A stretch of DNA of 64,000 bases from Streptomyces narbonensis. GTDB lineage: Bacteria > Actinomycetota > Actinomycetes > Streptomycetales > Streptomycetaceae. The position numbers and the translations under genes were made by a program. Shown in pieces: positions 15,063-38,610 of this stretch. Numbering within the stretch: the stretch's first letter is position 1; each line of letters starts with the position of its first letter. The notes under the pieces are model-generated. The model was not told where the DNA came from. It saw only the letters and a list, made by a program, of their open reading frames with translations, and searched no databases. The stretch lies in NCBI RefSeq assembly GCF_014649015.1, contig NZ_BMSF01000009.1, positions 62,001 through 126,000 on the forward strand. The letters are read 5' to 3'.

Positions 15063-16637
15063 TCAGGCCTTTCCCGTCCGAGCTCGGTGCCCGTCCACGT
15101 ACGTCGCCACGATCTCGATGTCGCCGATCCGCGCCGGGTCGACGCGCCTGGGGTCGTCTCCGAGGACCACGAAGTCCGCGCGCTTGCCCGGGCTCAGGCT
15201 GCCCGCGGTGTCGTCCCAGCGGCAGGCGTACGCGCCGGCGACGGTGTAGGCGTGCAGGGCCTCGTCGACGGTCACGGCCTCGTCGGGGCCGATCCGGCGG
15301 CCGGAGAGGGAGGCCCGCTCGACCATGAACTGCACGGCCCTCAGCGGCGAGCCGTCCGTGACCGGGCGGTCCGAGCTGCCGACGAGGGTGACGCCGTGGT
15401 CCAGGAAGCCCCGGCCCCGGTACATCCACGGTGCCCGCCGCTCCCCCATGATCCGTGAGTAGTCGTCGCCGAAGTAGCGCAGGAAGTTGGGCTGGACCAC
15501 GGCGCTGAGGCCGAGTCGCGCGAAGCGGGGCAGCTGGTCGGGCCGGATCAGCCCGGCGTGCTCGATCCGGTGCCGGGCTTCGGGGCGGGGCCGCAGGTCC
15601 TGGGCCCGCTCCAGGGCGTCGAGGGCGAGGTCGGCGGCGCGGTCCCCGATGGCGTGGACGGCGAGCTGCCAGCCGGCGAGGTGGCCGTCCACGATCAGTT
15701 CCGCGATCCGCTCGGGTTCGTCCTGGAGCTGCCCGGTGGTGGTCATGCCCTCGTACGGGGCGGTGAGCGCCGCCGTACGGGCCATCATCCCGCCGTCCGT
15801 GTAGATCTTGAGCGCGCCGAGGGACAGCCAGTCGTCGCCGAAGCCGGTCCGCAGGCCGAGGTCGAGGGCGCGGGGGATGCCGTCGTCGCGGTGCGCGGCG
15901 CGCGGGCTCAGGGTGTCACCCGCGGCCATCAGCTGGACCCGCAGGGGCAGCCGCCCCTGGTCCCTGAGCAGTTGGTAGGCGCCGAGCTCGACCGGGCTGT
16001 GGCCGAGGAGCCCGCCGCCGATGCCGGCCTCGGCGACGGCGGTGATGCCCTCGGCGAGGCAGACGCGGGCCGCGTGCTCGACCGCGTCGGCGATCTCCTC
16101 CTGGGAGTAGGGCAGCCGGAGGCGGCGTACGGCGGTCATGGCGCTCTCGACCAGGAAGCCGTCCTCGTGCGGTACGTCGGCCGGAAGGAGCTCCAGGACG
16201 GCGCTGTTGACGACACAGGCGTGGCCGGAGTCGTGCATGAGGAAGAGTCTGCGTCCGTGGCCGACCCGGTCGAGCTCGGCCGCGGTGAGGTGCCGGCCCA
16301 GGGCCCGCTGGTCGTAGCCCGCGATGTCCACCCAGGCGCCGGGCGGCTTGCGCTCGGCGGCGTCCGCGACGACGGCGAGCACGTCCTCGACGCGCTCGCA
16401 CGGGGCGATGCTCGGGGTGTTCGCCTTCAGGCCCGCCCACGCCATGTGCACATGGCTGTCGATGAAGCCGGGCAGCACGGTGGCGCCCTGGAGGTCGACG
16501 ACCTCACGGGCGGTCAGCGAGGTCACGGCCTCGTCGAGGCCGACGATCCGGCCGCGCCAGATCCCCAGGTCGTGGGCGACGGGATGGTCCGGGTCCATCG
16601 TGAGGATGTGCGCGTTCGTCAGCCTCGTACAGAGCAT
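15063..16637 (-). CDS. YtcJ-like amidohydrolase
   Basis: A 524-residue metal-dependent hydrolase of the YtcJ group. Motifs are LPGFIDSHVHMAWAGL (first metal motif), LMHDSGHACVVNS, LKIYTDGGMMARTAAL, LAVHAIGDRAADLALDAL, RHRIEHAGLIRPDQL and LVGSSDRPVTDGSPL, ending with the beta-sandwich GSLSPGKRADFVVLGDDP. Length is typical for the family. It starts 46 bases downstream of the siderophore-uptake ATPase on the same strand, so it may be read through from that operon. No iron box lies immediately upstream. The substrate is unknown. Confidence 0.88.
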   Translation of the reverse strand: MLCTRLTNAHILTMDPDHPVAHDLGIWRGRIVGLDEAVTSLTAREVVDLQGATVLPGFIDSHVHMAWAGLKANTPSIAPCERVEDVLAVVADAAERKPPGAWVDIAGYDQRALGRHLTAAELDRVGHGRRLFLMHDSGHACVVNSAVLELLPADVPHEDGFLVESAMTAVRRLRLPYSQEEIADAVEHAARVCLAEGITAVAEAGIGGGLLGHSPVELGAYQLLRDQGRLPLRVQLMAAGDTLSPRAAHRDDGIPRALDLGLRTGFGDDWLSLGALKIYTDGGMMARTAALTAPYEGMTTTGQLQDEPERIAELIVDGHLAGWQLAVHAIGDRAADLALDALERAQDLRPRPEARHRIEHAGLIRPDQLPRFARLGLSAVVQPNFLRYFGDDYSRIMGERRAPWMYRGRGFLDHGVTLVGSSDRPVTDGSPLRAVQFMVERASLSGRRIGPDEAVTVDEALHAYTVAGAYACRWDDTAGSLSPGKRADFVVLGDDPRRVDPARIGDIEIVATYVDGHRARTGKA

Positions 16638-16683
16638 GGGCGGTCCGTCCGGGTCGGTGGCGGCGGTGTCGGGGGCGACAGCG

Positions 16684-17574
16684 TCAGGGGGCCGGGGCGA
16701 GTGCGGTGGCGCCGGGCGCGGGCGCGTACCGCTTGGGCGCCGCCGGCACCATCAGCGGGGTGCCCGTCTCCGGGTCGTCGATGATCCGGCAGGGCAGGCC
16801 GAACACGTCCTCGACGAGCTCGGCGGTCATGACGGTCGACGGGTCGCCCTGGGCCGCGATCACGCCCCCGGGCCGCATCACGATGAGGTGCGTGGCGTAG
16901 CGGCACGCCTGGTTGAGGTCGTGGAGGACCGCGACGACGGTGTGGCCCCGGCGGGCGTGGAGTTCGGCGCACAGGTCGAGGACCTCGACCTGGTGGGCGA
17001 TGTCCAGGAAGGTCGTCGGTTCGTCGAGCAGGAGGATCGAGGTCTGCTGGGCCAGGACCATGGACAGCCACACGCGCTGGCGCTGGCCGCCGGAGAGGTC
17101 GTCGACGGGCCGGTCGGCGAGTTCGAGGACGCCGGTCTGCCGCATCGCCTCGACCACGGCCGCCTCGTCGTCGGCCGACCACTGCTTCAGCATGCCCTGG
17201 TGCGGGTAGCGGCCGCGGGCGACGAGGTCCCCGACGGTGATGCCGCCGGGCGCGGTGGAGGACTGCGGGAGCAGCCCGAGGCGGCGGGCGACCTCGCGGG
17301 AGCGGTAGGAGCCGATGGCGCGGCCGTCCAGGTGGACCTGTCCGGCGCGGGGCCTGAGCATCCGGGCGAGGGCGGTGAGGAGCGTGGACTTGCCGCAGGC
17401 GTTCGGGCCGATGATCACGGTGAAGGAGTGGTCGGGGATGTCGACGCTCAGGCCGGTGGCCACGGTCCGCTGGTCGTAGGAGAGGGTCAGGTCCTCGGCG
17501 CGCAGGCGGGATGCCGGAGGGTTCGCCGGACCGGTCGCGGTCGGGTTCGTCGGACGCTTCGCTGTTGCTGTCAT
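16684..17574 (-). CDS. Iron-siderophore ABC transporter ATPase (FecE-type)
   Basis: ATP-binding subunit of a ferric-siderophore importer, 296 residues. It carries Walker A GPNACGKSTLLTAL, the signature LSGGQRQRVWLSMVL, Walker B ILLLDEPTTFLD and the H-loop VVAVLHDLNQAC. Substitution of the usual glycine by alanine-cysteine in Walker A is common in this subfamily. The ATG overlaps the upstream permease stop (ATGA). It is the third gene of an uptake operon read from the iron-box promoter near 19834. Confidence 0.94.
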   Translation of the reverse strand: MTATAKRPTNPTATGPANPPASRLRAEDLTLSYDQRTVATGLSVDIPDHSFTVIIGPNACGKSTLLTALARMLRPRAGQVHLDGRAIGSYRSREVARRLGLLPQSSTAPGGITVGDLVARGRYPHQGMLKQWSADDEAAVVEAMRQTGVLELADRPVDDLSGGQRQRVWLSMVLAQQTSILLLDEPTTFLDIAHQVEVLDLCAELHARRGHTVVAVLHDLNQACRYATHLIVMRPGGVIAAQGDPSTVMTAELVEDVFGLPCRIIDDPETGTPLMVPAAPKRYAPAPGATALAPAP

Positions 17575-18707
17575 GCGCGGCTCTTTCGCGACTCGGTGAC
17601 CAGTAGCCAGATGAGGTAGAGCCCGCCGACGCAGCCGGTCGCCGTGCCGACGGGGAGGAGCGCGGGGGCGAAGAGGCGCTGCACGGCGAGGTCGCTCAGG
17701 GCGAGCATGACCGCGCCCATGAGGGCGGACGGCAGCAGGGCGGGCCCGGACGAGCCGGTGAGTCTGCGGGCCACCTGGGGCGCGGCCAGGGCGACGAACC
17801 AGATGGGGCCGGTGACGGCGGTGGCGAAGGCGGCGAGGGCGACGCTGATGACCAGGAGCAGGGTGCGGGTGCGTGCCACGTCGACGCCGAGGGCCATGGC
17901 CGTGGTGTCGCCCATCTCCACCATGGAGAGGCGGCGGGAGAGGAGGAGGGCGAGTGGCAGCAGGACGGCGACGGCGATGCCGATGGCGGTGGCGTGCGTC
18001 CAGAGCCGGTTGCCCAGGCTGCCGATGAGCCAGGCCTGCGCCTCCAGGGCCTCCTGGAAGGTGGCCCGGGTGATCAGGTACGAGTTGACGGCGAGGAGGA
18101 GGGCGCTGACGCCGATGCCGACGACGACCAGCCGGAATCCCTGGATGCCCCGGCCGAGCATGAGGAGGTGGACGGCGAGGGCGGTGGCGAGGCCGCCGGC
18201 CAGCGCGCCGATCGCGATCTGCGTCATGCTGCCGTGGAGCACGACGATGACGACGAGCGCGCCCACGGCCGAGCCGTTGGTGAAGCCGATGATGTCGGGG
18301 CTGCCGAGGGGATTGCCGGTGATGCTCTGCAGGATGGCACCGCTGACGGCGAGGGCGGCGCCGACGCAGAGCGCGGTCAGGAGCCGGGGCATGCGCAGGG
18401 TGTTGACGACGAAGTCGGCGATGCCCGAGCCGTTGCCGGTGAGCGCCTCGACGACCTCTCCGACGGTGAGGTCGAAGTCGCCGGTGGTGAGGGTGATGCC
18501 GGCGACGGCGAGGAGCGCGGCGAGGAGGGCGGCGGTGACGGCGACGGTCCGGCCCCGGACGAGCAGGGAGACGGCCCCCGAGGGCGTACGGAGGACCCGG
18601 CCGCTGACCACCCGGGACGGGGCCGGGGCGGAGTCGGAGGCGGTGGCGGACCCGTCCCCGGAGCCGGGCGGGGGTCCGGAGGCCTTCGCCTCCCGTACGG
18701 CAGTCAC
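17571..18707 (-). CDS. Iron-siderophore ABC transporter permease (FecCD family)
   Basis: A 378-residue integral membrane permease with about ten hydrophobic segments, after a hydrophilic Pro/Ser-rich N-terminus of about 65 residues. FecCD-family blocks include LRMPRLLTALCVGAALAVSG, LQSITGNPLGSPDIIGFTNG and VVGIGVSALLLAVNSYL. The GTG start at 18707 overlaps the stop of the first permease (GTGA). With the other permease it should form the heterodimeric channel in the cytoplasmic membrane. Confidence 0.92.
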   Translation of the reverse strand: MTAVREAKASGPPPGSGDGSATASDSAPAPSRVVSGRVLRTPSGAVSLLVRGRTVAVTAALLAALLAVAGITLTTGDFDLTVGEVVEALTGNGSGIADFVVNTLRMPRLLTALCVGAALAVSGAILQSITGNPLGSPDIIGFTNGSAVGALVVIVVLHGSMTQIAIGALAGGLATALAVHLLMLGRGIQGFRLVVVGIGVSALLLAVNSYLITRATFQEALEAQAWLIGSLGNRLWTHATAIGIAVAVLLPLALLLSRRLSMVEMGDTTAMALGVDVARTRTLLLVISVALAAFATAVTGPIWFVALAAPQVARRLTGSSGPALLPSALMGAVMLALSDLAVQRLFAPALLPVGTATGCVGGLYLIWLLVTESRKSRA

Positions 18708-19765
18708 AGCATGACCAGCTTTCGGCGGCGGCACAGGGCGATGAAGAGGGGCGCTCCGATGAACGCGGTGACGATGCCGACCTGCACCTCGCCGGGGGCT
18801 CCGAGGATCCGGCCGAGGACGTCGGAGCCGATGAGGAGGACCGGGGCGATGAGCATCGAGTACGCGAACACCCACCGCTGGTCGGGGCCGACGACGAAGC
18901 GGGCGACGTGCGGGACGGCGAGCCCCACGAAGCCGATCGGTCCGGCGGCGGCGGTCGCGGCGCCGCACAGGAGCATCACGGCGACGGCGCCGAGGGCTCG
19001 GGTCCGGCCGACGTTCACGCCGAGGGCCCGGCCCATCTGGTCGCCCATGGCGAGGGCGTTGAGCGAGGGGGCGAGGACGAGGGCGATGACCAGGCCGGCC
19101 CCGATGAAGGGAAGGGCCATCAGGACGATCTCGTAGTAGCGGCCCGCGAGGGAGCCGACGGTCCAGAAGCGGAACTGGTCGAAGGCCCTGGGGTCCAGCA
19201 GCAGGATCGCCCAGTTGAAGGCGTACAGCACCGCCGTGACGGCGGCGCCGGCGACGACGAGCCGCTCGGGCGAGGCGAGTTTCCGGCCGGAGGAGCCGAG
19301 CAGGTAGACCCCGACGGACGCGGCGGCGGCGCCGGCGAGCGCGAACCAGACGTAGCCGAGGGGTGTGCCGATGCCGAAGAAGGCGATGGCCACCACCACG
19401 CCGGCGGAGGCGCCGAGGTTGACGCCGAGCATGCCGGGGTCGGCGAGCGGGTTCCGGGTCAGGGCCTGCATCAGCGCGCCGGCGAGACCGAGCGCCATGC
19501 CGACGAGCATGCCGAGGAGAGTCCGGGGGATGCGGTAGTCATGGACGATCACCGACGTCTCCGAGCCGTCGGGGTTCCACAGGACGTGCCAGGTGGCGGT
19601 GAAGGGGATGCCTCGGGTGCCGACCCAGACGCTGACGAGGGAGACGAGGACGAGAGCGGCGACGCCTAACAGGAGGCCGAGGCTCCGGAGCGTGACCCCG
19701 GTGCGGCCCGAGTGGGGTGCGGCGTCGTCGGCCTTCCCGACCTGTTCGCGGGACTGGACGGACAA
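18704..19765 (-). CDS. Iron-siderophore ABC transporter permease (FecCD family)
   Basis: First gene of the uptake operon, a 353-residue permease. It has the FecCD pattern RIPRTLLGMLVGMALGLAGA, LMQALTRNPLADPGMLGVNL, GAAVTAVLYAFNWAILLLD and, near the C-terminus, ADFLGR-like GSDVLGRILGAPGEVQVGI. A TTG start at 19765 is used, preceded by GGGGAG with a seven-base spacer. The iron box at 19834-19852 lies about 70 bases upstream, so transcription should be repressed by iron-loaded DmdR/IdeR. Confidence 0.92.
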   Translation of the reverse strand: MSVQSREQVGKADDAAPHSGRTGVTLRSLGLLLGVAALVLVSLVSVWVGTRGIPFTATWHVLWNPDGSETSVIVHDYRIPRTLLGMLVGMALGLAGALMQALTRNPLADPGMLGVNLGASAGVVVAIAFFGIGTPLGYVWFALAGAAAASVGVYLLGSSGRKLASPERLVVAGAAVTAVLYAFNWAILLLDPRAFDQFRFWTVGSLAGRYYEIVLMALPFIGAGLVIALVLAPSLNALAMGDQMGRALGVNVGRTRALGAVAVMLLCGAATAAAGPIGFVGLAVPHVARFVVGPDQRWVFAYSMLIAPVLLIGSDVLGRILGAPGEVQVGIVTAFIGAPLFIALCRRRKLVML

Positions 19766-19833
19766 CGACAGCTCCCCTTACGGCAGTTGGCGCGTGGGGC
19801 GGGCCCCGCGGTAACGACCTGACAAGCCGGTAC

Positions 19834-19852
19834 TTAGGTGAGCCTAACTGAC
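19834..19852 (-). promoter_or_regulatory. Iron box of the uptake operon
   Basis: Read on the minus strand the site is GTCAGTTAGGCTCACCTAA. It matches the Streptomyces DmdR1 iron box TTAGGTTAGGCTCACCTAA at 16 of 19 positions by my count, including the whole 14-base right part. It faces the FecCD permease operon. Confidence 0.85.
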
Positions 19853-19880
19853 CAACTGCGGCCGGTCAACGCTCGACAGG

Positions 19881-19899
19881 TCAGAGTAGGCTTACCTAA
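19881..19899 (+). promoter_or_regulatory. Iron box of the ABC exporter operon
   Basis: TCAGAGTAGGCTTACCTAA matches the iron-box consensus at 15 of 19 positions. It ends 29 bases before the exporter start codon, where it would overlap the promoter or start point. It is 47 bases from the opposing box at 19834, so one intergenic region controls uptake and export together. Confidence 0.8.
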
Positions 19900-19928
19900 C
19901 CATTCACTCGTCTCCGTGGAGGAGTCAC

Positions 19929-21626
19929 ATGCCAACGGCCGTACCGACAGGGGCAGTTGTCCTCGGTCGAGCGATCAGAGGGCAACGCCCCCGCGTCATC
20001 GCGGCTTCCCTGCTCGGCATGACCCACCAAGGCTGCGAGGCCCTGGTCCCGGTCGTCATCGGTGTCATCATCGACTCGGCCGTGGCGACCGGCTCCTCCG
20101 CGTCCCTGCTGCGCTGGCTCGTCGTCCTCGCGGCCCTCTTCCTCGTCCTCTCCACGTGCTATCGCACGAGCGCGCGGATCACCGAGGGCGCCGGCGAGCA
20201 GGCCGCGCACCGGCTCCGCCTGGAGCTGGCCACGCGCGTCCTCGACCCCCGGGGCGGCGCCGAGACGAACCGGCTCCCCGGCGCCCTGACCAGCATCGCC
20301 ACCAACGACGCCCGCCGGGTCGGCTCGGTCGCGACCGCCATCTCGTACGGGGTGTCGGCGGTCGCCGCCCTCGTCATCAGCGCCGTCGCCCTGCTCCGGA
20401 TCTCCGTCCCGCTCGGTCTGCTCGTCCTCCTCGGCATCCCGCCGCTGCTCTGGCTCGGGCACCGCATCAGCCGCCCGCTGGAGCGGCGCAGCGAGACCGA
20501 GCAGGAGCGCGCCGCCCACGCCTCGGGCGTCGCGGCGGACCTCGTCGCGGGGCTGCGCGTCCTCAAGGGCATGGGCGCCGAGTCCGCGGCCGTCGCCCGC
20601 TACCGCACCACGAGCCAGGACTCGCTGGCCGCCGCCCTGCGCGCGGCCCGCAGCCGGGCCGGGCACGAGGGCGCGGTCCTCGCCCTGACGGGCGTCTTCA
20701 TCGCCGTGATCGGCCTGGTGGGGGCCTACCTCGCCATGGACGGCAGCATCAGCGTCGGCGAGCTGGTGGCCGCCGTGGGTCTGGCGCAGTTCCTCCTCGG
20801 ACCGTTCCAGCTCCTCACGTACGTCAACGCCGAGATCGCCCAGGGGCGGGCCTCCGCCCGGCGCATCGCGGAGGTGCTGGCCTCGCCCGTCACCGTCGAG
20901 GGCGGCGACGCCGTCCCGGCCGACGCGGCCGCCGGACACCTCGCGCTGCGCGGGGTGTCGCTCGGCGCCCTGCGCGGGGTGGACCTCGACCTGCCCGCCG
21001 GCGGGCTGACCGGCATCGTCACCAGGGACCCGGCGGCCGCCGCCGACCTGCTGCTCTGCCTGGCCCGCGAGAAGGACCCCGCCGAGGGCACGGTCGAGCT
21101 CGACGGCGTACCCCTGACCGGGCTCGACCCCGACGCGCTGCGCCGGGCGGTCCTGGTCGCCCACCACGACGCGGACCTGTTCGAGAGCACCCTCCTCGAC
21201 AATGTCAGGTCCGGGGCCGACGGCGACACGACGGCGGTCGAGAGCGCCCTCGCGGCCTCCGCCGCCGACGACGTGGCCCGGCTGCTGCCGGACGGCGTGG
21301 ACACCCTCCTCGCCGAGCGCGGCCGGTCCCTCTCCGGCGGCCAGCGCCAGCGCGTGGCGCTCGCCCGGGCACTCGCCGCCGACCGGTCCGTGCTCGTCCT
21401 GCACGATCCGACGACCGCCGTCGACACCGTCACCGAGTCGCGGATCGCGCACCGCCTGCGGGAGGTCCGCCGGGGCCGCACGACCGTCCTCGTCACCACC
21501 AGCCCCGCGCTCCTCGCGGTGACGGACCGGGTGGTGGTCCTGGAGGACGGCGCCGTGCGGGCGGACGGCCACCACAACGAACTGCTCGCCGCCGACGAGA
21601 CGTACCGAGCGGCGGTGCTGGCATGA
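19929..21626 (+). CDS. ABC exporter half-transporter 1, degenerate ATP site
   Basis: A 565-residue half-transporter: six-helix exporter membrane domain (residues about 15-315) and a C-terminal nucleotide-binding domain. The signature LSGGQRQRVALARAL is intact. Walker A is lost: where GxxGxGKS/T should stand the sequence reads GIVTRDPAAAADLLL. Walker B reads VLVLHDPTTAVD instead of DEP, and the H-loop histidine is replaced (VTTSPAL). It therefore should not hydrolyse ATP itself but can supply the signature to its partner. The ATG follows GGAGGAG, and an iron box precedes it. It is coupled by ATGA to the second half-transporter. The likely role is siderophore export. Confidence 0.9.
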   Translation: MPTAVPTGAVVLGRAIRGQRPRVIAASLLGMTHQGCEALVPVVIGVIIDSAVATGSSASLLRWLVVLAALFLVLSTCYRTSARITEGAGEQAAHRLRLELATRVLDPRGGAETNRLPGALTSIATNDARRVGSVATAISYGVSAVAALVISAVALLRISVPLGLLVLLGIPPLLWLGHRISRPLERRSETEQERAAHASGVAADLVAGLRVLKGMGAESAAVARYRTTSQDSLAAALRAARSRAGHEGAVLALTGVFIAVIGLVGAYLAMDGSISVGELVAAVGLAQFLLGPFQLLTYVNAEIAQGRASARRIAEVLASPVTVEGGDAVPADAAAGHLALRGVSLGALRGVDLDLPAGGLTGIVTRDPAAAADLLLCLAREKDPAEGTVELDGVPLTGLDPDALRRAVLVAHHDADLFESTLLDNVRSGADGDTTAVESALAASAADDVARLLPDGVDTLLAERGRSLSGGQRQRVALARALAADRSVLVLHDPTTAVDTVTESRIAHRLREVRRGRTTVLVTTSPALLAVTDRVVVLEDGAVRADGHHNELLAADETYRAAVLA

Positions 21627-23506
21627 CGACCGACGAGGACGCGCGTACGACGACGCCAGAGGAAACGGAACAGACCATGAGCGGAACCACCCAGGACCGC
21701 GCGCTCCTGCCGACCGCCACCGGCGCCGAGTGCGTGGCGGCGCTGCGCACCATGCTCCACGGCCACCGGCTGCTGGCCGTGGGCGCGCTCACCGTCCTCG
21801 TCGCCGGGACCGCCGTCGGGCTGCTGACCGCGCCCCTGCTCGGGCGCATCGTCGACCTCGTGGTGGAGCAGCGGGGGGCGCAGGCCCTGACCGTGCCGCT
21901 CGTCCTGCTCATCGCCGTCGCGGTCGCCCGTGGCGCGGCCACCGCGATCGGCGGCACGCTCGTCGCCCGGCTCGGCGAGACCGTGCTGGCGGCGCTGCGC
22001 GAGCAGTTCATCGAGCGGGCGCTGCGGCTGCCGCTCGAACGCGTCGAGGCGGCCGGCTCCGGCGACCTCGTCTCCCGGGTGACGAGCGACGTGACCATGA
22101 TCGCGAAGTCGGTGCGGCAGGCCCTGCCCGAGTTCAGCCGGTCCGCGCTCACGATCCTGCTCACCTTCGCCGGACTCGCCGTGCTCGACTGGCGGTTCCT
22201 GCTCGCCGCGCTGCTCGCCGCGCCGGTGCAGGTCTTCTCCGTGCGGTGGTACATGCGCCGCTCCTCCCCCGTGTACGGCGAACACCGCATCGCCACCGGC
22301 GCCTTGCAGCACCAGCTGCTCGACAGCGTCGGCGGCGCGCGGACCGTCCGCGCCTTCCGGCTCGGCGGGACGCACTCCGGCCTCCTGGAGGAGCGGTCGG
22401 CGGCGGCGCGCGACCTCGGGCTGCGGGGCATCCACCTCGTCTCCGGCTTCTTCTCCCGGCTGAACCTCGCCGAGTTCATCGGCCTGGCCGCGATGCTCGC
22501 CACGGGCTTCGTCCTGGTCGACGGCGGCTCGGCGACCATCGGTACGGCCACGGCCGCGGCGCTGTACTTCCACAGCCTCTTCAACCCGATCAACGCCACG
22601 CTGTACCTCCTGGACGACGCCCAGTCCGCGGGCGCGAGCTTCGCCCGCCTGGTGGGCGTCTCGGCCCTCCCGGCCGAGCCCGCGCCGCAGGGGGCCGACA
22701 CGCCCGTGGACGGCTCGATCACGGTCTCGGGGCTCAGCCACGCCTACGGTACGGGCGCTCCCGTGCTGCACGAGATCGACCTCACCGTGCGGAGCGGGGA
22801 GAGGGTCGCCCTGGTCGGCGCGAGCGGGGCGGGCAAGACGACCCTCGCGAAGGTCATCGCCGGGGTCCACGAGCCGACCTCCGGCTCGATCGCCCTCGGC
22901 GGCGTGCCCGTCGGGAAGCTCGGCCCGGCCGGGGTCCGGCGTGCGGTGACCCTCATCAGCCAGGAGGTCCACGTCTTCGCCGGCCCGCTCGCCGAGGACC
23001 TGCGCCTGGCCCGCCCCGAAGCCGACGACGAGGAACTGCGCGCGGCCCTGGCCAAGGTGGGCGCCCTGGAGTGGGCGGAGGCGCTGCCCGAGGGCCTGGC
23101 CACGGTCGTCGGGGAGGGCGGCCACCGGCTGACGGTGACGCAGGCACAGCACCTCGCCCTGGCCCGGCTGGTCCTCGCCGACCCGCCGGTCGCCATCCTC
23201 GACGAGGCGACGGCCGACGCGGGCAGCGCGGGCGCCCGGGTCCTGGAGGACGCAGCGGCCCGCGCCCTGGAGGGCCGCACGGCCCTGGTGGTGGCCCACC
23301 GCCTCCCCCAGGCGGCGACCGCCGACCGCGTCGTCGTCCTGGACGGGGGCCGCGTGGTGGAGAACGGCACCCACGAGACGCTGACCGCGGCCGGCGGCCA
23401 CTACGCCGAGCTCTGGACGGCCTGGTCGGCCACCCGCCGCCACCCGGCGGAGAAGATCCCGAACCCCGCCACGACCACGGAGTCCCCGGTCTCACCGGCC
23501 GCCTGA
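21623..23506 (+). CDS. ABC exporter half-transporter 2, catalytic
   Basis: A 627-residue partner of the preceding protein, with an N-terminal hydrophilic stretch, an exporter membrane domain (residues about 45-340) and a nucleotide-binding domain. Here Walker A (VGASGAGKTTLAKVIAG), Walker B (VAILDEATADAG) and the H-loop (VVAHRLPQA) are intact. The ABC signature is degenerate: LTVTQAQHLALARL instead of LSGGQ. The lesions are complementary to those of the first subunit, leaving one competent composite ATP site. ATG 21623 overlaps the upstream stop; a second ATG at 21677 is a possible shorter start. It should work as an obligate heterodimer, most likely exporting the NRPS product. Confidence 0.9.
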   Translation: MTTDEDARTTTPEETEQTMSGTTQDRALLPTATGAECVAALRTMLHGHRLLAVGALTVLVAGTAVGLLTAPLLGRIVDLVVEQRGAQALTVPLVLLIAVAVARGAATAIGGTLVARLGETVLAALREQFIERALRLPLERVEAAGSGDLVSRVTSDVTMIAKSVRQALPEFSRSALTILLTFAGLAVLDWRFLLAALLAAPVQVFSVRWYMRRSSPVYGEHRIATGALQHQLLDSVGGARTVRAFRLGGTHSGLLEERSAAARDLGLRGIHLVSGFFSRLNLAEFIGLAAMLATGFVLVDGGSATIGTATAAALYFHSLFNPINATLYLLDDAQSAGASFARLVGVSALPAEPAPQGADTPVDGSITVSGLSHAYGTGAPVLHEIDLTVRSGERVALVGASGAGKTTLAKVIAGVHEPTSGSIALGGVPVGKLGPAGVRRAVTLISQEVHVFAGPLAEDLRLARPEADDEELRAALAKVGALEWAEALPEGLATVVGEGGHRLTVTQAQHLALARLVLADPPVAILDEATADAGSAGARVLEDAAARALEGRTALVVAHRLPQAATADRVVVLDGGRVVENGTHETLTAAGGHYAELWTAWSATRRHPAEKIPNPATTTESPVSPAA

Positions 23507-23516
23507 CACACAGCAC

Positions 23517-23559
23517 GAAGGAGGGGCGTCACGACGGATCGTCGTGACGCCCCTCCTTC
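23517..23559. terminator. Bidirectional terminator hairpin
   Basis: Two perfect 20-base arms (23517-23536 and 23540-23559) surround a GAT loop, and the flanks provide short T- or A-rich runs (CCTTCTTCG). It lies in the 90-base gap between the converging exporter and NRPS-MbtH operons and can serve both. Confidence 0.85.
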
Positions 23560-23596
23560 TTCGCTTCTCGCCGAGACCTTCCTCAGGCCTGCCCGG

Positions 23597-23802
23597 TCAG
23601 CCCTGCCGGGCGACCAGGCCGGCCGGCCGGAGGTCGGTCCAGTGGGACTCGACGTACGTCAGGCACGCTTCCCTCGTGTCCTCGCCGAAGGCGGTCCGCC
23701 AGCCTGCGGGGACCGCGGCGAAGGCGGGCCACAGTGAGTGCTGGTTCTCCTCGTTCACCAGGACCAGGAAGCGGCCCTGCGGGTCCTCGAAGGGGTTGGT
23801 CG

Positions 23803-23806
<4 letters not shown>
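23597..23806 (-). CDS. MbtH family protein
   Basis: A 69-residue MbtH-like chaperone that binds and activates NRPS adenylation domains. The family pattern is complete: NPFEDPQGRFLVLVNEENQH, SLWPAFAAVPAGWRTAFG, and SHWTDLRP with the conserved tryptophans. Its ATG overlaps the NRPS stop by ATGA, so the two are co-translated. Such a stoichiometric link fits its role in folding the four adenylation domains upstream. Confidence 0.96.
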
Positions 23807-38481
<14,675 letters not shown>

Positions 38482-38541
38482 CGTACGAAGTGGCCTTTCC
38501 CTGGAAGTGCGTCAGGTGTGGGGGTGGTCCCGGGCGCGACT

Positions 38542-38570
38542 CGACGGCGTGGCGGACCGCCACGCCGTCG
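38542..38570. terminator. Hairpin between lipoprotein and NRPS genes
   Basis: Arms CGACGGCGTGGCGG and CCGCCACGCCGTCG face each other with practically no loop (about three bases when folded). It lies in the 129-base gap between the lipoprotein stop and the NRPS start. It could terminate or attenuate transcription so that the lipoprotein is made in excess over the NRPS. There is no clear T-tract. Confidence 0.6.
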
Positions 38571-38610
38571 GTCGGTCGACGCTCCCTGACGGTGCGTCAG
38601 TGGCGTGTCG

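Noticed and set aside
19929..21626. Pseudogene call for the exporter subunit with no Walker A
   Set aside because: The frame is intact, LSGGQ is preserved and the partner has complementary defects, as in functional heterodimeric exporters.
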